Of a stretch of 64,000 bases of DNA, positions 53,386 to 61,016 are shown piece by piece. Within the stretch, counting starts at the first letter, position 1, and every line of letters starts with the position of its first letter. The notes beneath the pieces were generated by a model. That model saw nothing but the letters and a program-made list of their open reading frames with translations, was not told where the DNA came from and ran no database searches. The position numbers and the translations under genes are program-made. This DNA comes from CADCVT01 sp036389485 (GTDB lineage Bacteria; Actinomycetota; Thermoleophilia; Solirubrobacterales; Solirubrobacteraceae): the NCBI GenBank assembly GCA_036389485.1, contig DASVPR010000015.1:1-64000 (forward strand), written 5' to 3'.

Positions 53386-54298
53386 GCGCGCCGCGCAGCG
53401 CCGCGAGCACCTCGGCGCCGAGCCGCGGCGGCACCGGCCGCTTCCACGGCACCACCACCCGTGCGACGGTGACGTGCTGCGCGAGGCGCGCCGCGCGATC
53501 GAACTGGCTCGTAAGGCCCTCGCGCGTGCGCCAGCCGGCGAAGCGGCCGACGCCGACCAGCGCCGCGACCGCCCGGCTGTCGCGCAGCGGCTCGACGGCC
53601 ACGTCGGTCGCGCCGCGCATCAGCGCCGGCACCACGATCGCCTGCAGCGGCAGCTCGGCGGACGACGCGGGAGGCAGCCGCACCGCCAGCCGGCGATCCG
53701 CGGTCTCGACCGCCTCGACGACGCGCGGCTCGTCGGCCACCTGCACCGCGTGCTGCCGCAGCCGCAGCGAGGCCGCGCCGCGGTGGCAGATCGCGCCGGC
53801 GCCCTCGCGCAGCTCCACGCGCAGGAGGTCGTCGGTGATGAGGCCCGCGCCCGCCGCCGACGTGAGCGCCGCGAGCGTCGACTTCCCCGCGCCGGACGGC
53901 CCGACGAACGCGACGGCGGCGCCGTCGATCTCGACCGCGCTCGCGTGCAGCGCGGTGTCGCCGCGCAGGTCGAGCAGGAGGCCGAGGATCGCCCCGACCG
54001 CGACGATCCCCGCCAGCGCGTCGCCGTCCGGGCCCGGGGAGACGGTCACCGTCCTCAGGTCCTCCTCGATCCGCGCGCGGATCCCCAGCACGGCGACGTC
54101 CAGGACCCACGCGCCGCCGTCCCGGTGCAGCGTGTAGAACGGCTCGCCGCCGTACGGGAACGACGCGAGCGGGTCGCCGGCTGCCGGGCCCACCGCGCCG
54201 GCGCGGATCTCCAGTTCCGGATCGCGGTCGAGAGGGCCCTCGTCGCCGAGCGGCAGCTCGGACGCGATCCGCAGGCCGTGGAGGACGTACCCGTTCAC
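53366..54298 (-). CDS. HPr kinase-like (HprK-related) P-loop protein
   Basis: 310 residues from GTG 54298, which overlaps the rlmN stop (GTGA). The N-terminal region (1-110) is a beta-rich domain; then ALHASAVEIDGAAVAFVGPS and the Walker A GPSGAGKS (133-140), followed by GLITDDLLRV, match the HprK C-terminal kinase fold. Such stand-alone HprK-like proteins often occur near peptide-modification (for example PqqD or lasso peptide) genes, none of which is visible here. The substrate is unknown. It is not a classical HPr kinase because no PTS genes are nearby. Confidence 0.7.
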   Translation of the reverse strand: MNGYVLHGLRIASELPLGDEGPLDRDPELEIRAGAVGPAAGDPLASFPYGGEPFYTLHRDGGAWVLDVAVLGIRARIEEDLRTVTVSPGPDGDALAGIVAVGAILGLLLDLRGDTALHASAVEIDGAAVAFVGPSGAGKSTLAALTSAAGAGLITDDLLRVELREGAGAICHRGAASLRLRQHAVQVADEPRVVEAVETADRRLAVRLPPASSAELPLQAIVVPALMRGATDVAVEPLRDSRAVAALVGVGRFAGWRTREGLTSQFDRAARLAQHVTVARVVVPWKRPVPPRLGAEVLAALRGALSLPRS

Positions 54299-55278
54299 GC
54301 GGACGCGGCGGCGAGCTGGCCGCACGCGGCGTCGATGTCGCGGCCGCGGGTGAGGCGGACGGTCACCGGCACGCGATGCTCCTCGAGCACCGCCCTGAAG
54401 GCGGCGATCGCCTCGGGCGACGACCCCTCGTACACCGTTCCCGTCGGGTTGTACGGGATGAGGTTGACCTTGAAGACGTCCGTGCCGAGCAGCTCGGCCA
54501 GCTGGAGGGCCCGCTCGTAGCGGTCGTTGACGCCCGCGAGCATCACGTACTCGATGAAGACGCGCCGGTGCTTGCGCTCGTGCCAGCGCCGGCACGCGGC
54601 GAGGACGTCGGCCAGCGGATACCGCTCGTTGACCGGCATGATCTGCGAGCGCAGGGCGTCGTCGGGGGCGTGGAGGCTGAGCGCCAGGCGGATCGGCGCG
54701 GGGTCGTCGGTCAGGCGGTCGATGCCGGGCAGCCAGCCGACGGTCGAGATGGTCGTCCGGCGATGCGTGATGCCGAGGTCGGGGAGCCGGTGGGCGGCGG
54801 CGAGCACGTGGTCGAGGTTCATGAGCGGCTCGCCCATGCCCATGAAGACCGCGTGGTCCACGTCCTCGCTGCGGCGGAAGTGCAGCGCCTGGTCCAGGAT
54901 CTCGCTCTGAGTCAGGTTCCGCCCGAACTTCATCGCCCCGGTCGCGCAGAACGTGCACGTCAGCGGGCAGCCCGACTGCGAGGACAGGCAGAGCGAGCGG
55001 CGGCCGTCGCGGTAGCGCATGAGCACGGCCTCGACCGGGCGCCCGTCGGCGGTGCGGAAGAGGACCTTCAGGGTGCCGTCGCGCGACTGGGCCTCGTGGA
55101 CGGGGGTCAGCGTGCTGAACGGGACCGCATCGGCGAGCCGCGCGCGCAGCGCCGCCGGGAGGTTCGTCATCTCGTCGTAGCCACGTGCTCCGCGCGCGGT
55201 CCACTCCCACACCTGCCGGGCGCGGAAGCGCGGCTCACCGGCGGCCGCCAGCGTCTGCTCGAGGAGCGCGAGGTCCAC
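54295..55278 (-). CDS. rlmN: 23S rRNA/tRNA adenine-C2 methyltransferase RlmN
   Basis: 327 residues. The radical-SAM cluster is held by C104, C108 and C111 (SGCPLTCTFCATG); the C-terminal catalytic Cys is C319 (DIDAACGQ), as needed for the methyl-Cys mechanism. Other blocks are HAVFMGMGEPLMN and VNLIPYNPTG. It methylates A2503 of 23S rRNA and A37 of some tRNAs. Start GTG 55278; divergent from the pseudouridine synthase with 11 bases between. The HprK-like gene is coupled downstream. Confidence 0.95.
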   Translation of the reverse strand: MDLALLEQTLAAAGEPRFRARQVWEWTARGARGYDEMTNLPAALRARLADAVPFSTLTPVHEAQSRDGTLKVLFRTADGRPVEAVLMRYRDGRRSLCLSSQSGCPLTCTFCATGAMKFGRNLTQSEILDQALHFRRSEDVDHAVFMGMGEPLMNLDHVLAAAHRLPDLGITHRRTTISTVGWLPGIDRLTDDPAPIRLALSLHAPDDALRSQIMPVNERYPLADVLAACRRWHERKHRRVFIEYVMLAGVNDRYERALQLAELLGTDVFKVNLIPYNPTGTVYEGSSPEAIAAFRAVLEEHRVPVTVRLTRGRDIDAACGQLAAASA

Positions 55279-55289
55279 ACTTCCAGGGT

Positions 55290-55988
55290 ATGCGGCTCGC
55301 GAAGTACCTGGCCCACGCGGGCGTCGCCTCCCGGCGGGCGGCGGAGGAGATCGTGCGCGACGGGCGGGTGACCGTCGACGGCGAGGTCGTGACCGATCCG
55401 GCGCGCGACGTGGGGGAGGGGCATGCGGTGACGGTCGACGGGCGGCGGGTCGCGGGGGCGGAGGAGCGCGTCGTGTGGGCGGTCCACAAGCCGGCGGGCG
55501 TCGTGTCCACCGCGAAGGACACCCACGGCCGCCGGACGGTGATCGATCTCGTCGATGCGCGGGGCGCGCGCCTGTACCCGGTCGGCCGGCTCGACGCGGA
55601 GAGCACCGGCCTGATCCTGCTGACGAACGACGGCGAGCTGGCGAACGCGCTGACCCACCCGCGGTTCGAGGTGCCGAAGACGTACCGCGTGCGGGTGGCG
55701 CGCGGCCCCGTCTCCGATCGCGCGGTGCGGCGGCTGCGCGAGGGGGTGCAGCTCGAGGACGGCATGACCGCGCCCGCGCGCGTGCGCCGCGACGGGCGGG
55801 ACGTGCTGGAGATCACCATCCACGAGGGCCGCAACCGGCAGGTCCGCCGGATGTGCGAGGCGGTGGGCCACCGGGTGCTCGAGCTGCAGCGGATCGCGTT
55901 CGGCCCGCTCCGGCTCGGCGACCTCCCGCCGGGCCGCGCGCGGCGCATCACGGGCGCCGAGCTCGCCCGGCTGCGCCGCCCCGCCTGA
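55290..55988 (+). CDS. rluB: RluB-family 23S rRNA pseudouridine synthase
   Basis: 232 residues. An N-terminal S4 domain (RLAKYLAHAGVASRRAAEEIV) precedes the catalytic domain with HKPAGVVSTAKD, the catalytic Asp in GRLDAESTGLILLTNDG, and EGRNRQVRRMCEAVGH. It isomerises a uridine in 23S rRNA. In many actinobacteria this gene follows scpB; here rlmN and the HprK-like gene come between, on the opposite strand. Confidence 0.93.
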   Translation: MRLAKYLAHAGVASRRAAEEIVRDGRVTVDGEVVTDPARDVGEGHAVTVDGRRVAGAEERVVWAVHKPAGVVSTAKDTHGRRTVIDLVDARGARLYPVGRLDAESTGLILLTNDGELANALTHPRFEVPKTYRVRVARGPVSDRAVRRLREGVQLEDGMTAPARVRRDGRDVLEITIHEGRNRQVRRMCEAVGHRVLELQRIAFGPLRLGDLPPGRARRITGAELARLRRPA

Positions 55989-56003
55989 TAGAACCGCCTC
56001 CGC

Positions 56004-56369
56004 ATGCGCCTCTTCGCCCTTCGCGGCGCGTCCTCCGTCGACCGCAACGACCCGCAGGCCATCCTCGGCGCGACCGAGTGGCTGCTGCGCGAGATCATGC
56101 GGCGCAACGACCTGATCCCCGACGACGTCGTCAGCTGCATCTTCACGCTGACCGACGACCTCGACGCGGAGTTCCCCGCCGTCGCCGCGCGCAACATCGG
56201 GTTCGAGCGCGTGCCGCTGCTGTGCGCGCAGGAGGTCCCGGTGCCGGGGTCGCTGCCGAAGGTCATCCGGGTGCTCATGCACTACTACGCGCCCGACGCG
56301 CACCGGACGCAGCACGTCTACCTCGGGGACGCGCGCTCGCTCCGCGAGGACCTCGAGGCCGCTCAGTAG
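56004..56369 (+). CDS. aroH: Monofunctional chorismate mutase, AroH type
   Basis: 121 residues, the usual length. Family blocks are LFALRGASSVDRNDPQAIL, LIPDDVVSCIFTLTDDLDAEFPAVAAR, ERVPLLCAQEVPVPGSLPKVIRVLMH and a terminal HVYLGDA. It converts chorismate to prephenate for Phe/Tyr synthesis. Starts 15 bases after rluB. The end overlaps a 53-residue ORF on the other strand by 7 bases. Confidence 0.95.
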   Translation: MRLFALRGASSVDRNDPQAILGATEWLLREIMRRNDLIPDDVVSCIFTLTDDLDAEFPAVAARNIGFERVPLLCAQEVPVPGSLPKVIRVLMHYYAPDAHRTQHVYLGDARSLREDLEAAQ

Positions 56370-56524
56370 ATCCCATAGCCGCGGAACGACTCGATCACCA
56401 GCGCCGTGAAGGTCAGCGCCGCCAGCTGCTTGGAGCGACGGAGCAGGAGCGAGCGCGGCGGCGCCGCCATGATCCCGAAGAAGGCCGCCCAGAGGATCGC
56501 CGCGTGCACGTACAGCGCGGTCAT
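56363..56524 (-). CDS. Small 53-residue membrane protein
   Basis: From ATG 56524 to TGA 56363. It begins MTALYVHAAILWAAFFGIMA, then a basic PPRSLLLRRSKQ turn, and a second hydrophobic stretch LAALTFTALVI before ESFRGYGIY. Two membrane helices with a positive loop are likely. It lies 30 bases after the rtcB stop on the same strand, so it may be the last gene of that operon. No family recognised. Confidence 0.55.
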   Translation of the reverse strand: MTALYVHAAILWAAFFGIMAAPPRSLLLRRSKQLAALTFTALVIESFRGYGIY

Positions 56525-56554
56525 CGTCGCGCGGCTCAGGGTGACAGGGGCGGG

Positions 56555-59068
56555 TCAGTCCTTGTAGGGGTCGAACGTGTCCGGCCGGGCCATCGCGACG
56601 CCGATCGGCGTGAGCGTGTGCAGGACCCTGATCGTGCCCTCGTGGGCTTTGAGGACGTCCGGCAGGCGCTTGTACGCGCCCGGGGCCTCGTCGGCGCCGC
56701 CGCCTCTGAGCTCGATGCCCTTGCGCCTCAGCTCGTCCCTGACCTGCACGTAGTCGATCGCGCCGCCCTCACGAACCCGGACCGACCGCGCCTTCGTCGC
56801 GCCCGGCACCGCCAGCGCCTCCTCCCGCGTCTTGTAGAGGGTCTCGTCGTCCCGGACGTTGTTCCGCCACCGCTTCCGCGGCTTCCCCGCCGCGGCGTTG
56901 CGCGACATCGCGCGCCCGGCGCCGTGGATGGTGGAGTAGAGCGCACCGCGCGCTTGCTCGGTCCCCTCGACGATCACCGACGGCTCGCCCATCGTCGCGC
57001 CGACGAAGCCTCTTTGGCCGGGGAACGCGGGCGTCGCGCCTTTTCTCACGACCCACCAGTCCTCGCCATCGTGGGTCTCGCGCCAGATCTGGTTGTGGTT
57101 GTTGTGGACCTCGTCAACCGGACGCGTGCCGAGGATCTCGAGGATGGCGTCCACGACGACGTCGCGGCCGGCGAACGCGTACCGGGCCGCGAGGTCCATC
57201 GCTTGGATGTACTGCTGGCCGAGGTCGGTCTTGTCGTGGAGGAGCGTCGGGGGCGCCTCCATGCCGCCCTTGTCGCCGAAGAAGTGCGAGGCGGTCCTGT
57301 GGCCGAACCCGCGCGAGCCGAAGTGCACGCCGACCCAGACGAAGCCGTTCTCGTCCTCGAACAGGCACGCGAAGTGGTTGCCGGCACCGACGGCCCCGAG
57401 CTGGTCCGAGGCGAGGTCGTACAGCTTGCGCTGCAGCGAGAAGTCGGTGGCGCGGATCTCGTCCAGGATCGCGTGGTCGGCCTTGACGCCCGCGCTGCGC
57501 CCGACGCCGAACGAGATCCGCCCGACGATCTCGTCCATGACGCGAGGGAGGTCCGGCCGGAGCTCGTCCGCGAGCAGCGGAGTCCGGACGGCCTTGTTGC
57601 CGCAGTTGTGGACGACGATCCCGTTCGCGACGAAGCTCTGTGCGCCGTCGCGGGTCGCGACGTCGTAGACGTCGGCCGTCCCGGCGAGCTCGACCGAACG
57701 GACTGCGAGCCACGCGATCTCGTTGCTGAAGTCCGGCGGCGCCCGGAACCACTTCGGCACCCGCGGAGCCCCACGGCCGTAAAGGCCGTGTTGCACGAGC
57801 GACGGCGGGACACCGAACTCGTCGCTTGTGGTCGCCACCGCGTCGCGCACGGGCGCGCCGGCGGCAACGCGCGCGCGCCCTTCCTCGATGGCGTCCACGC
57901 GGCGCCGCACGATCTCCGCGCGCTGCGCGGCGACGCTCAGGACCGCCGCCGCGGCGCGGCGCTTCTCGATGGCGCGGCAGAAGCCGACCTCGCGATGGAA
58001 GCGGAGCTGCTCGGCCTCGCCGCCGAGGATGTGAACGACCCACGTCCTGACGCCGGCGTAGGCCGGGCCGCTCAAGCTTGTGCCGGTCCGGAAGCCGAGC
58101 GACTCGGCAAGGCGCGCGACGAAGTCGATGGCGTGCGGCTCGATGCCCGCCTGCTTGATCGCGACGTTGACGATCCGGCCGTCCACGAGCGAGGGCGTCG
58201 TGGCCTCCGCACTTGCGAACGCCGACAGGAAGTGCGCGCGCATCCACGCGGGAAGGTCGAGGACCCAGCCGAGGGCGGTGGCCGACCACGTCAGCGCCTT
58301 CCTCCCGGCGGGGATGCCGAGCTCGCGCAGCATCCGGTGGAAGGCGACCGACGAGGTGCGCACGACGTACTGCGTGCGGACGTTCCCGCCGCGCTCGCGG
58401 GTGTCGATCGTCGCGTCGAAGCCGAGCGAGAGGACGTCGTCGCGCAGCGCGACCACGTCCTCTGGGACGCTCGTGTAGATGCTCACCACCTTCCCGCTGG
58501 CGTGGAGATGGCCGTCGCCGGCGACGTACGCCGCGACGCGGAGGAGCGCTGGTCCCGGTGCGCCGGACGGCGGCTGTTCGTACGGGAGCCCGATGAACGG
58601 CGTGCACGCGACCGCCTCCGCGGGCCGCAGCTCGTCGGCGCGCCGCCAGCCGAGCTTCGTGCGGAGCTCGTGGTCCGGCGTCGCGACGACCTCCCGTCCG
58701 CCGGCGAGCGTGACGCGGACGACCCGGCGGCGGCCGCGAGCGACGGCGCCGAGGCAGGGGTCGATCGGCCGAAGTCCTTCGCCGTCCCAGCACGTGAGCG
58801 GATCCGCTCGGCGCGCGGTCTCGATCGGCGCGCACCATCCGTCCTCGCTCGTCACGGGGGTCCGGGCGGCGATGCACCCGATGTCGTACCCGGCGCCCGA
58901 GGGCGAGACGTGCTCGCGGTAGGCGACGACGCCTCCGATCGGCTGGCTGTAGCCGAGGTGGCCGTCCGCGCAGAGCACGCCGCGCGCTCCCTCCTCCGCG
59001 GTCACGCAGCGCTCGAGCTGGGCGATCGTCTTCTCGTCGTGGTCGCCGAAGATGCGGATGTCGGTCAC
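56555..59068 (-). CDS. rtcB: RNA ligase RtcB interrupted by an intein
   Basis: 837 residues from GTG 59068. Residues 1-64 (RIFGDHDEKTIAQLERCV, LCADGHLGYSQPIGGVVAY, VSPSGAGYDIG) and 489-837 (CGNKAVRT, GNHFACLFE, VHFGSRGFGHRTA, VHNNHNQIW, RKGATPAFPG, HGAGRAMSR) join into a 413-residue RtcB. The family ligates RNA 2',3'-cyclic phosphate ends using Mn2+ and GTP. An intein of 424 residues sits just before the Cys of DIGC, a metal ligand, so the protein would be inactive until splicing. The final His of HGAG is the guanylylation site. Confidence 0.93.
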   Translation of the reverse strand: MTDIRIFGDHDEKTIAQLERCVTAEEGARGVLCADGHLGYSQPIGGVVAYREHVSPSGAGYDIGCIAARTPVTSEDGWCAPIETARRADPLTCWDGEGLRPIDPCLGAVARGRRRVVRVTLAGGREVVATPDHELRTKLGWRRADELRPAEAVACTPFIGLPYEQPPSGAPGPALLRVAAYVAGDGHLHASGKVVSIYTSVPEDVVALRDDVLSLGFDATIDTRERGGNVRTQYVVRTSSVAFHRMLRELGIPAGRKALTWSATALGWVLDLPAWMRAHFLSAFASAEATTPSLVDGRIVNVAIKQAGIEPHAIDFVARLAESLGFRTGTSLSGPAYAGVRTWVVHILGGEAEQLRFHREVGFCRAIEKRRAAAAVLSVAAQRAEIVRRRVDAIEEGRARVAAGAPVRDAVATTSDEFGVPPSLVQHGLYGRGAPRVPKWFRAPPDFSNEIAWLAVRSVELAGTADVYDVATRDGAQSFVANGIVVHNCGNKAVRTPLLADELRPDLPRVMDEIVGRISFGVGRSAGVKADHAILDEIRATDFSLQRKLYDLASDQLGAVGAGNHFACLFEDENGFVWVGVHFGSRGFGHRTASHFFGDKGGMEAPPTLLHDKTDLGQQYIQAMDLAARYAFAGRDVVVDAILEILGTRPVDEVHNNHNQIWRETHDGEDWWVVRKGATPAFPGQRGFVGATMGEPSVIVEGTEQARGALYSTIHGAGRAMSRNAAAGKPRKRWRNNVRDDETLYKTREEALAVPGATKARSVRVREGGAIDYVQVRDELRRKGIELRGGGADEAPGAYKRLPDVLKAHEGTIRVLHTLTPIGVAMARPDTFDPYKD
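57605..58876 (-). other. Intein with LAGLIDADG-type homing endonuclease domain in rtcB
   Basis: Encodes residues 65-488. It begins with Cys1 (CIAARTPVTSEDG, block A); block B is VVATPDHELRTKLGW with the T-x-x-H pattern; it ends FVANGIVVHN followed by Cys+1 of the host. All residues for self-splicing are present. A DOD endonuclease core is seen at VAAYVAGDGHLHASGK (first LAGLIDADG-like motif, with D) and HFLSAFASAEATT (second, with E instead of D), so cleavage activity is plausible but uncertain. Confidence 0.93.
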
Positions 59069-59084
59069 GGTGCTGGGCTACCCC

Positions 59085-60326
59085 TCACAACTTCTCCCGC
59101 CACCGGATCGCCGCGGAGGCGACGAGGGCGAGCGCCTCGTTGAGACGGACGCGGTCGTTGGTGGCGCGCGCCTTCGCGAGCGCCTTCAGCGCGTCGGCGA
59201 GCGGCCCCGGGCCGACCGGACCCTTGCCGTTGCGCAGCTCCGCGGAGACCGCCGGGTCGATCCGCGCGAGGGCGACCCCGTTGCGGGCGGCGCCGACCTC
59301 GTCCTCGACGTCACGCTCCGGCGTGCGAGCGGCCCGGGCTTCGGAGGCCCTCTGCGCCGCCTCCGCCGCGCGAGCACGGGCCTCCGCGGCGCGAACACGC
59401 GTCTCGAGGACGGCGATCCGGCGCGACTCCGCGCGCGCCGAAGCCGTCGCGTCTCGAGCCTCCGTCGGCGCCGCAGCCGCCGCGACGGCGCTCGCCTTCG
59501 CGGGCGCCGGCGCGCTTCCGTTCGTCGAGCCCGTGGGGTTCGTGGTCGCGAGCTCGCGCGCCGTGGCCGCGGCGCGCTCCGCTTCGGCCACGCGCGCTTC
59601 GGCCGCGGCTGCGCGGCGGTCGGATTCGGCGGCGCGGGCCTCCGCGGTGCGGAGGTCGCGTTCGGCTTCGGCGGCGTGGGATTCGGCGGCGGCCCGCGCC
59701 CGGTCCGCGCGCTCCGCGGCGCGGGTCGCGCGCTCGGCTTCGCGGGCAGGGGCGAGCCGCGCGCGCTGCGCGTGCCGTTCCGCCTTCCGGACGCGTTCGG
59801 CCGCGGCGCGCTCGGCGGCACGGGCTCGCGCGCGGGCCTCCGCGATGAGCCGTTCCGCGCGCTCCGCGCGCGCGACAGCACGCCGCACGCGCTCCTCCGC
59901 GCGCAGCGCGCGACGCTCCGCTTCGAGCACACGCTCGCCGGCCGCGACCAGCTCGGCCTCGACCTCGCGCGGCGCCAGCGGCGCCCGCTGCGGCATGGCC
60001 GGGGCAGCGGTCCGCGCCGCCCGGCGCCGAGGCCCCGGACGGTGCGGCACGAGCCCGGCCGCGCGCACCGCCGCGTCGAACGACCCGTCGAAGTGCCGCT
60101 TGGCCGCGTTCACGGACGGCCAGCGCTCGCCGGTCTCGGGATCGCCGAGCCGGTAGCGCTCGATGCGCCACTCCTGCGCGCGCCAGCGCGCGAGCGAGGG
60201 GTTCCAGTCGGCGGTGCACGGCGGCTCGCCGTACAGCGCGTTCCAGCGCAGGATCTTCTCGATGACCTTCTCGCGGGTGAGAGCGCCCTTCCGCACCCCG
60301 CCCGCGACCATCGCGGACGGAGTCAT
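59085..60326 (-). CDS. HNH-repeat domain protein with long Ala/Arg/Glu coiled coil
   Basis: 413 residues. The N-terminal 95 residues (REKVIEKILRWNALYGEPP, ADWNPSLARW, RWPSVNAAKRHFDGSFDAAV then RAAGL) match the homing-endonuclease-associated HNH_repeat domain, a DNA-binding helical repeat common in this class. Residues 115-370 are a nearly continuous charged coiled coil. The C-terminal 45 residues form a helical end (LADALKALAKARATNDRVRL). It is 16 bases upstream of rtcB on the same strand. Function unknown; a nucleic-acid-binding structural or regulatory role is possible. Confidence 0.65.
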   Translation of the reverse strand: MTPSAMVAGGVRKGALTREKVIEKILRWNALYGEPPCTADWNPSLARWRAQEWRIERYRLGDPETGERWPSVNAAKRHFDGSFDAAVRAAGLVPHRPGPRRRAARTAAPAMPQRAPLAPREVEAELVAAGERVLEAERRALRAEERVRRAVARAERAERLIAEARARARAAERAAAERVRKAERHAQRARLAPAREAERATRAAERADRARAAAESHAAEAERDLRTAEARAAESDRRAAAAEARVAEAERAAATARELATTNPTGSTNGSAPAPAKASAVAAAAAPTEARDATASARAESRRIAVLETRVRAAEARARAAEAAQRASEARAARTPERDVEDEVGAARNGVALARIDPAVSAELRNGKGPVGPGPLADALKALAKARATNDRVRLNEALALVASAAIRWREKL

Positions 60327-60473
60327 GGATCAGGCTCCGTTCCGCTTAGCCGCTACGCGGGAGGGCGAGGTTCGCCGGCCGCCCGCTGCGGAGGCACGCC
60401 GAGGCGCCCGCGGCGATGGCGGGCCTCGTCAGGCGAGCGGTCCAGCGGAGCCGGGACATGGCGACGTCTGAAG

Positions 60474-60530
60474 GTAAAGCCGCCTGACCGATTTGTAAAG
60501 CCGGGGCGACGCGCGACGGGTTCGAACCCG
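60474..60530. repeat. Paired 9-base repeat and 14-bp palindrome in a non-coding stretch
   Basis: GTAAAGCCG occurs at 60474-60482 and 60495-60503, 21 bases (two helical turns) apart. CGGGTTCGAACCCG at 60517-60530 is a perfect palindrome. They lie in the roughly 210-base stretch 60327-60536 between the HNH-repeat gene and a decayed gene; apart from a doubtful 37-codon ORF (60346-60459, minus) I see no gene there. The repeats could be regulator sites for the minus-strand HNH-repeat gene. Confidence 0.45.
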
Positions 60531-60536
60531 CGGACA

Positions 60537-61008
60537 TCACCGCCGGACGCGGTTGCGGATCGCCAGGACGAACGACCCGAAGAGCCAGCGCCGCGAGCAG
60601 CCGCAGCGATGTCGATCGGCGCCCCCCACCCGCAAACCTCGAATTCGCCGACCGGCCGCACGATGCCCGTCGTGGCGCGCACGGCGAACTCGAACGCCTC
60701 GGAGTCCGAGGCGTCGCAGACGGCGGTCTGCCGGCTGTCCGGCGTCTGCGGCTCCGCGCTGCGGGCGCAGAGCGTGCCGATCGACTCCTCCTCCCGGCCA
60801 TCACCTCGCGCTCGCGCTGGAGCCCGTCCACGGCGCCGAACGCCAGCGACGCCGCGACGACGAGCGCGAAGAGCAGGGCGAGGGGGCGCCACGGCCGGAC
60901 GCCGTAACCGACGAGCGCGTAGAGCGTCAGCCACCATCGCTCCGGCCGCCGCCAAGGCGTCGCGAGCCGCTGCCAGAGACGCTCGCCGTAGTGTCGAGGC
61001 TGCGACAA
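60537..61008 (-). pseudogene. Decayed membrane protein gene (channel-like C-terminal remnant)
   Basis: Three frames each carry part of a sensible protein. From 61008: HYGERLWQRLATPWRRPERW and a membrane helix (PLALLFALVVAASLAFGAV) in one frame. Near 60783-60805 the sense moves to a frame reading EEESIGTLCARSAEPQTPDS to VCGWGAPIDI. After about 60615 it moves back for LRLLAALAL, and near 60578-60592 to a third frame ending LFGSFVLAIRNRVRR at the TGA (60537). The helix-loop-helix layout resembles the ion-channel end of pentapeptide-repeat membrane proteins. Missing its N-terminus. Confidence 0.5.
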
Positions 61009-61016
61009 TCACGTGC

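Noticed and set aside
60490..60545. A possible tRNA fragment (GGGTTCGAACCC, with TTTGTAA upstream)
   Set aside because: The T-arm does not pair properly with a 7-base loop, and no anticodon stem or acceptor stem can be formed on either strand. It is better described as a palindrome.
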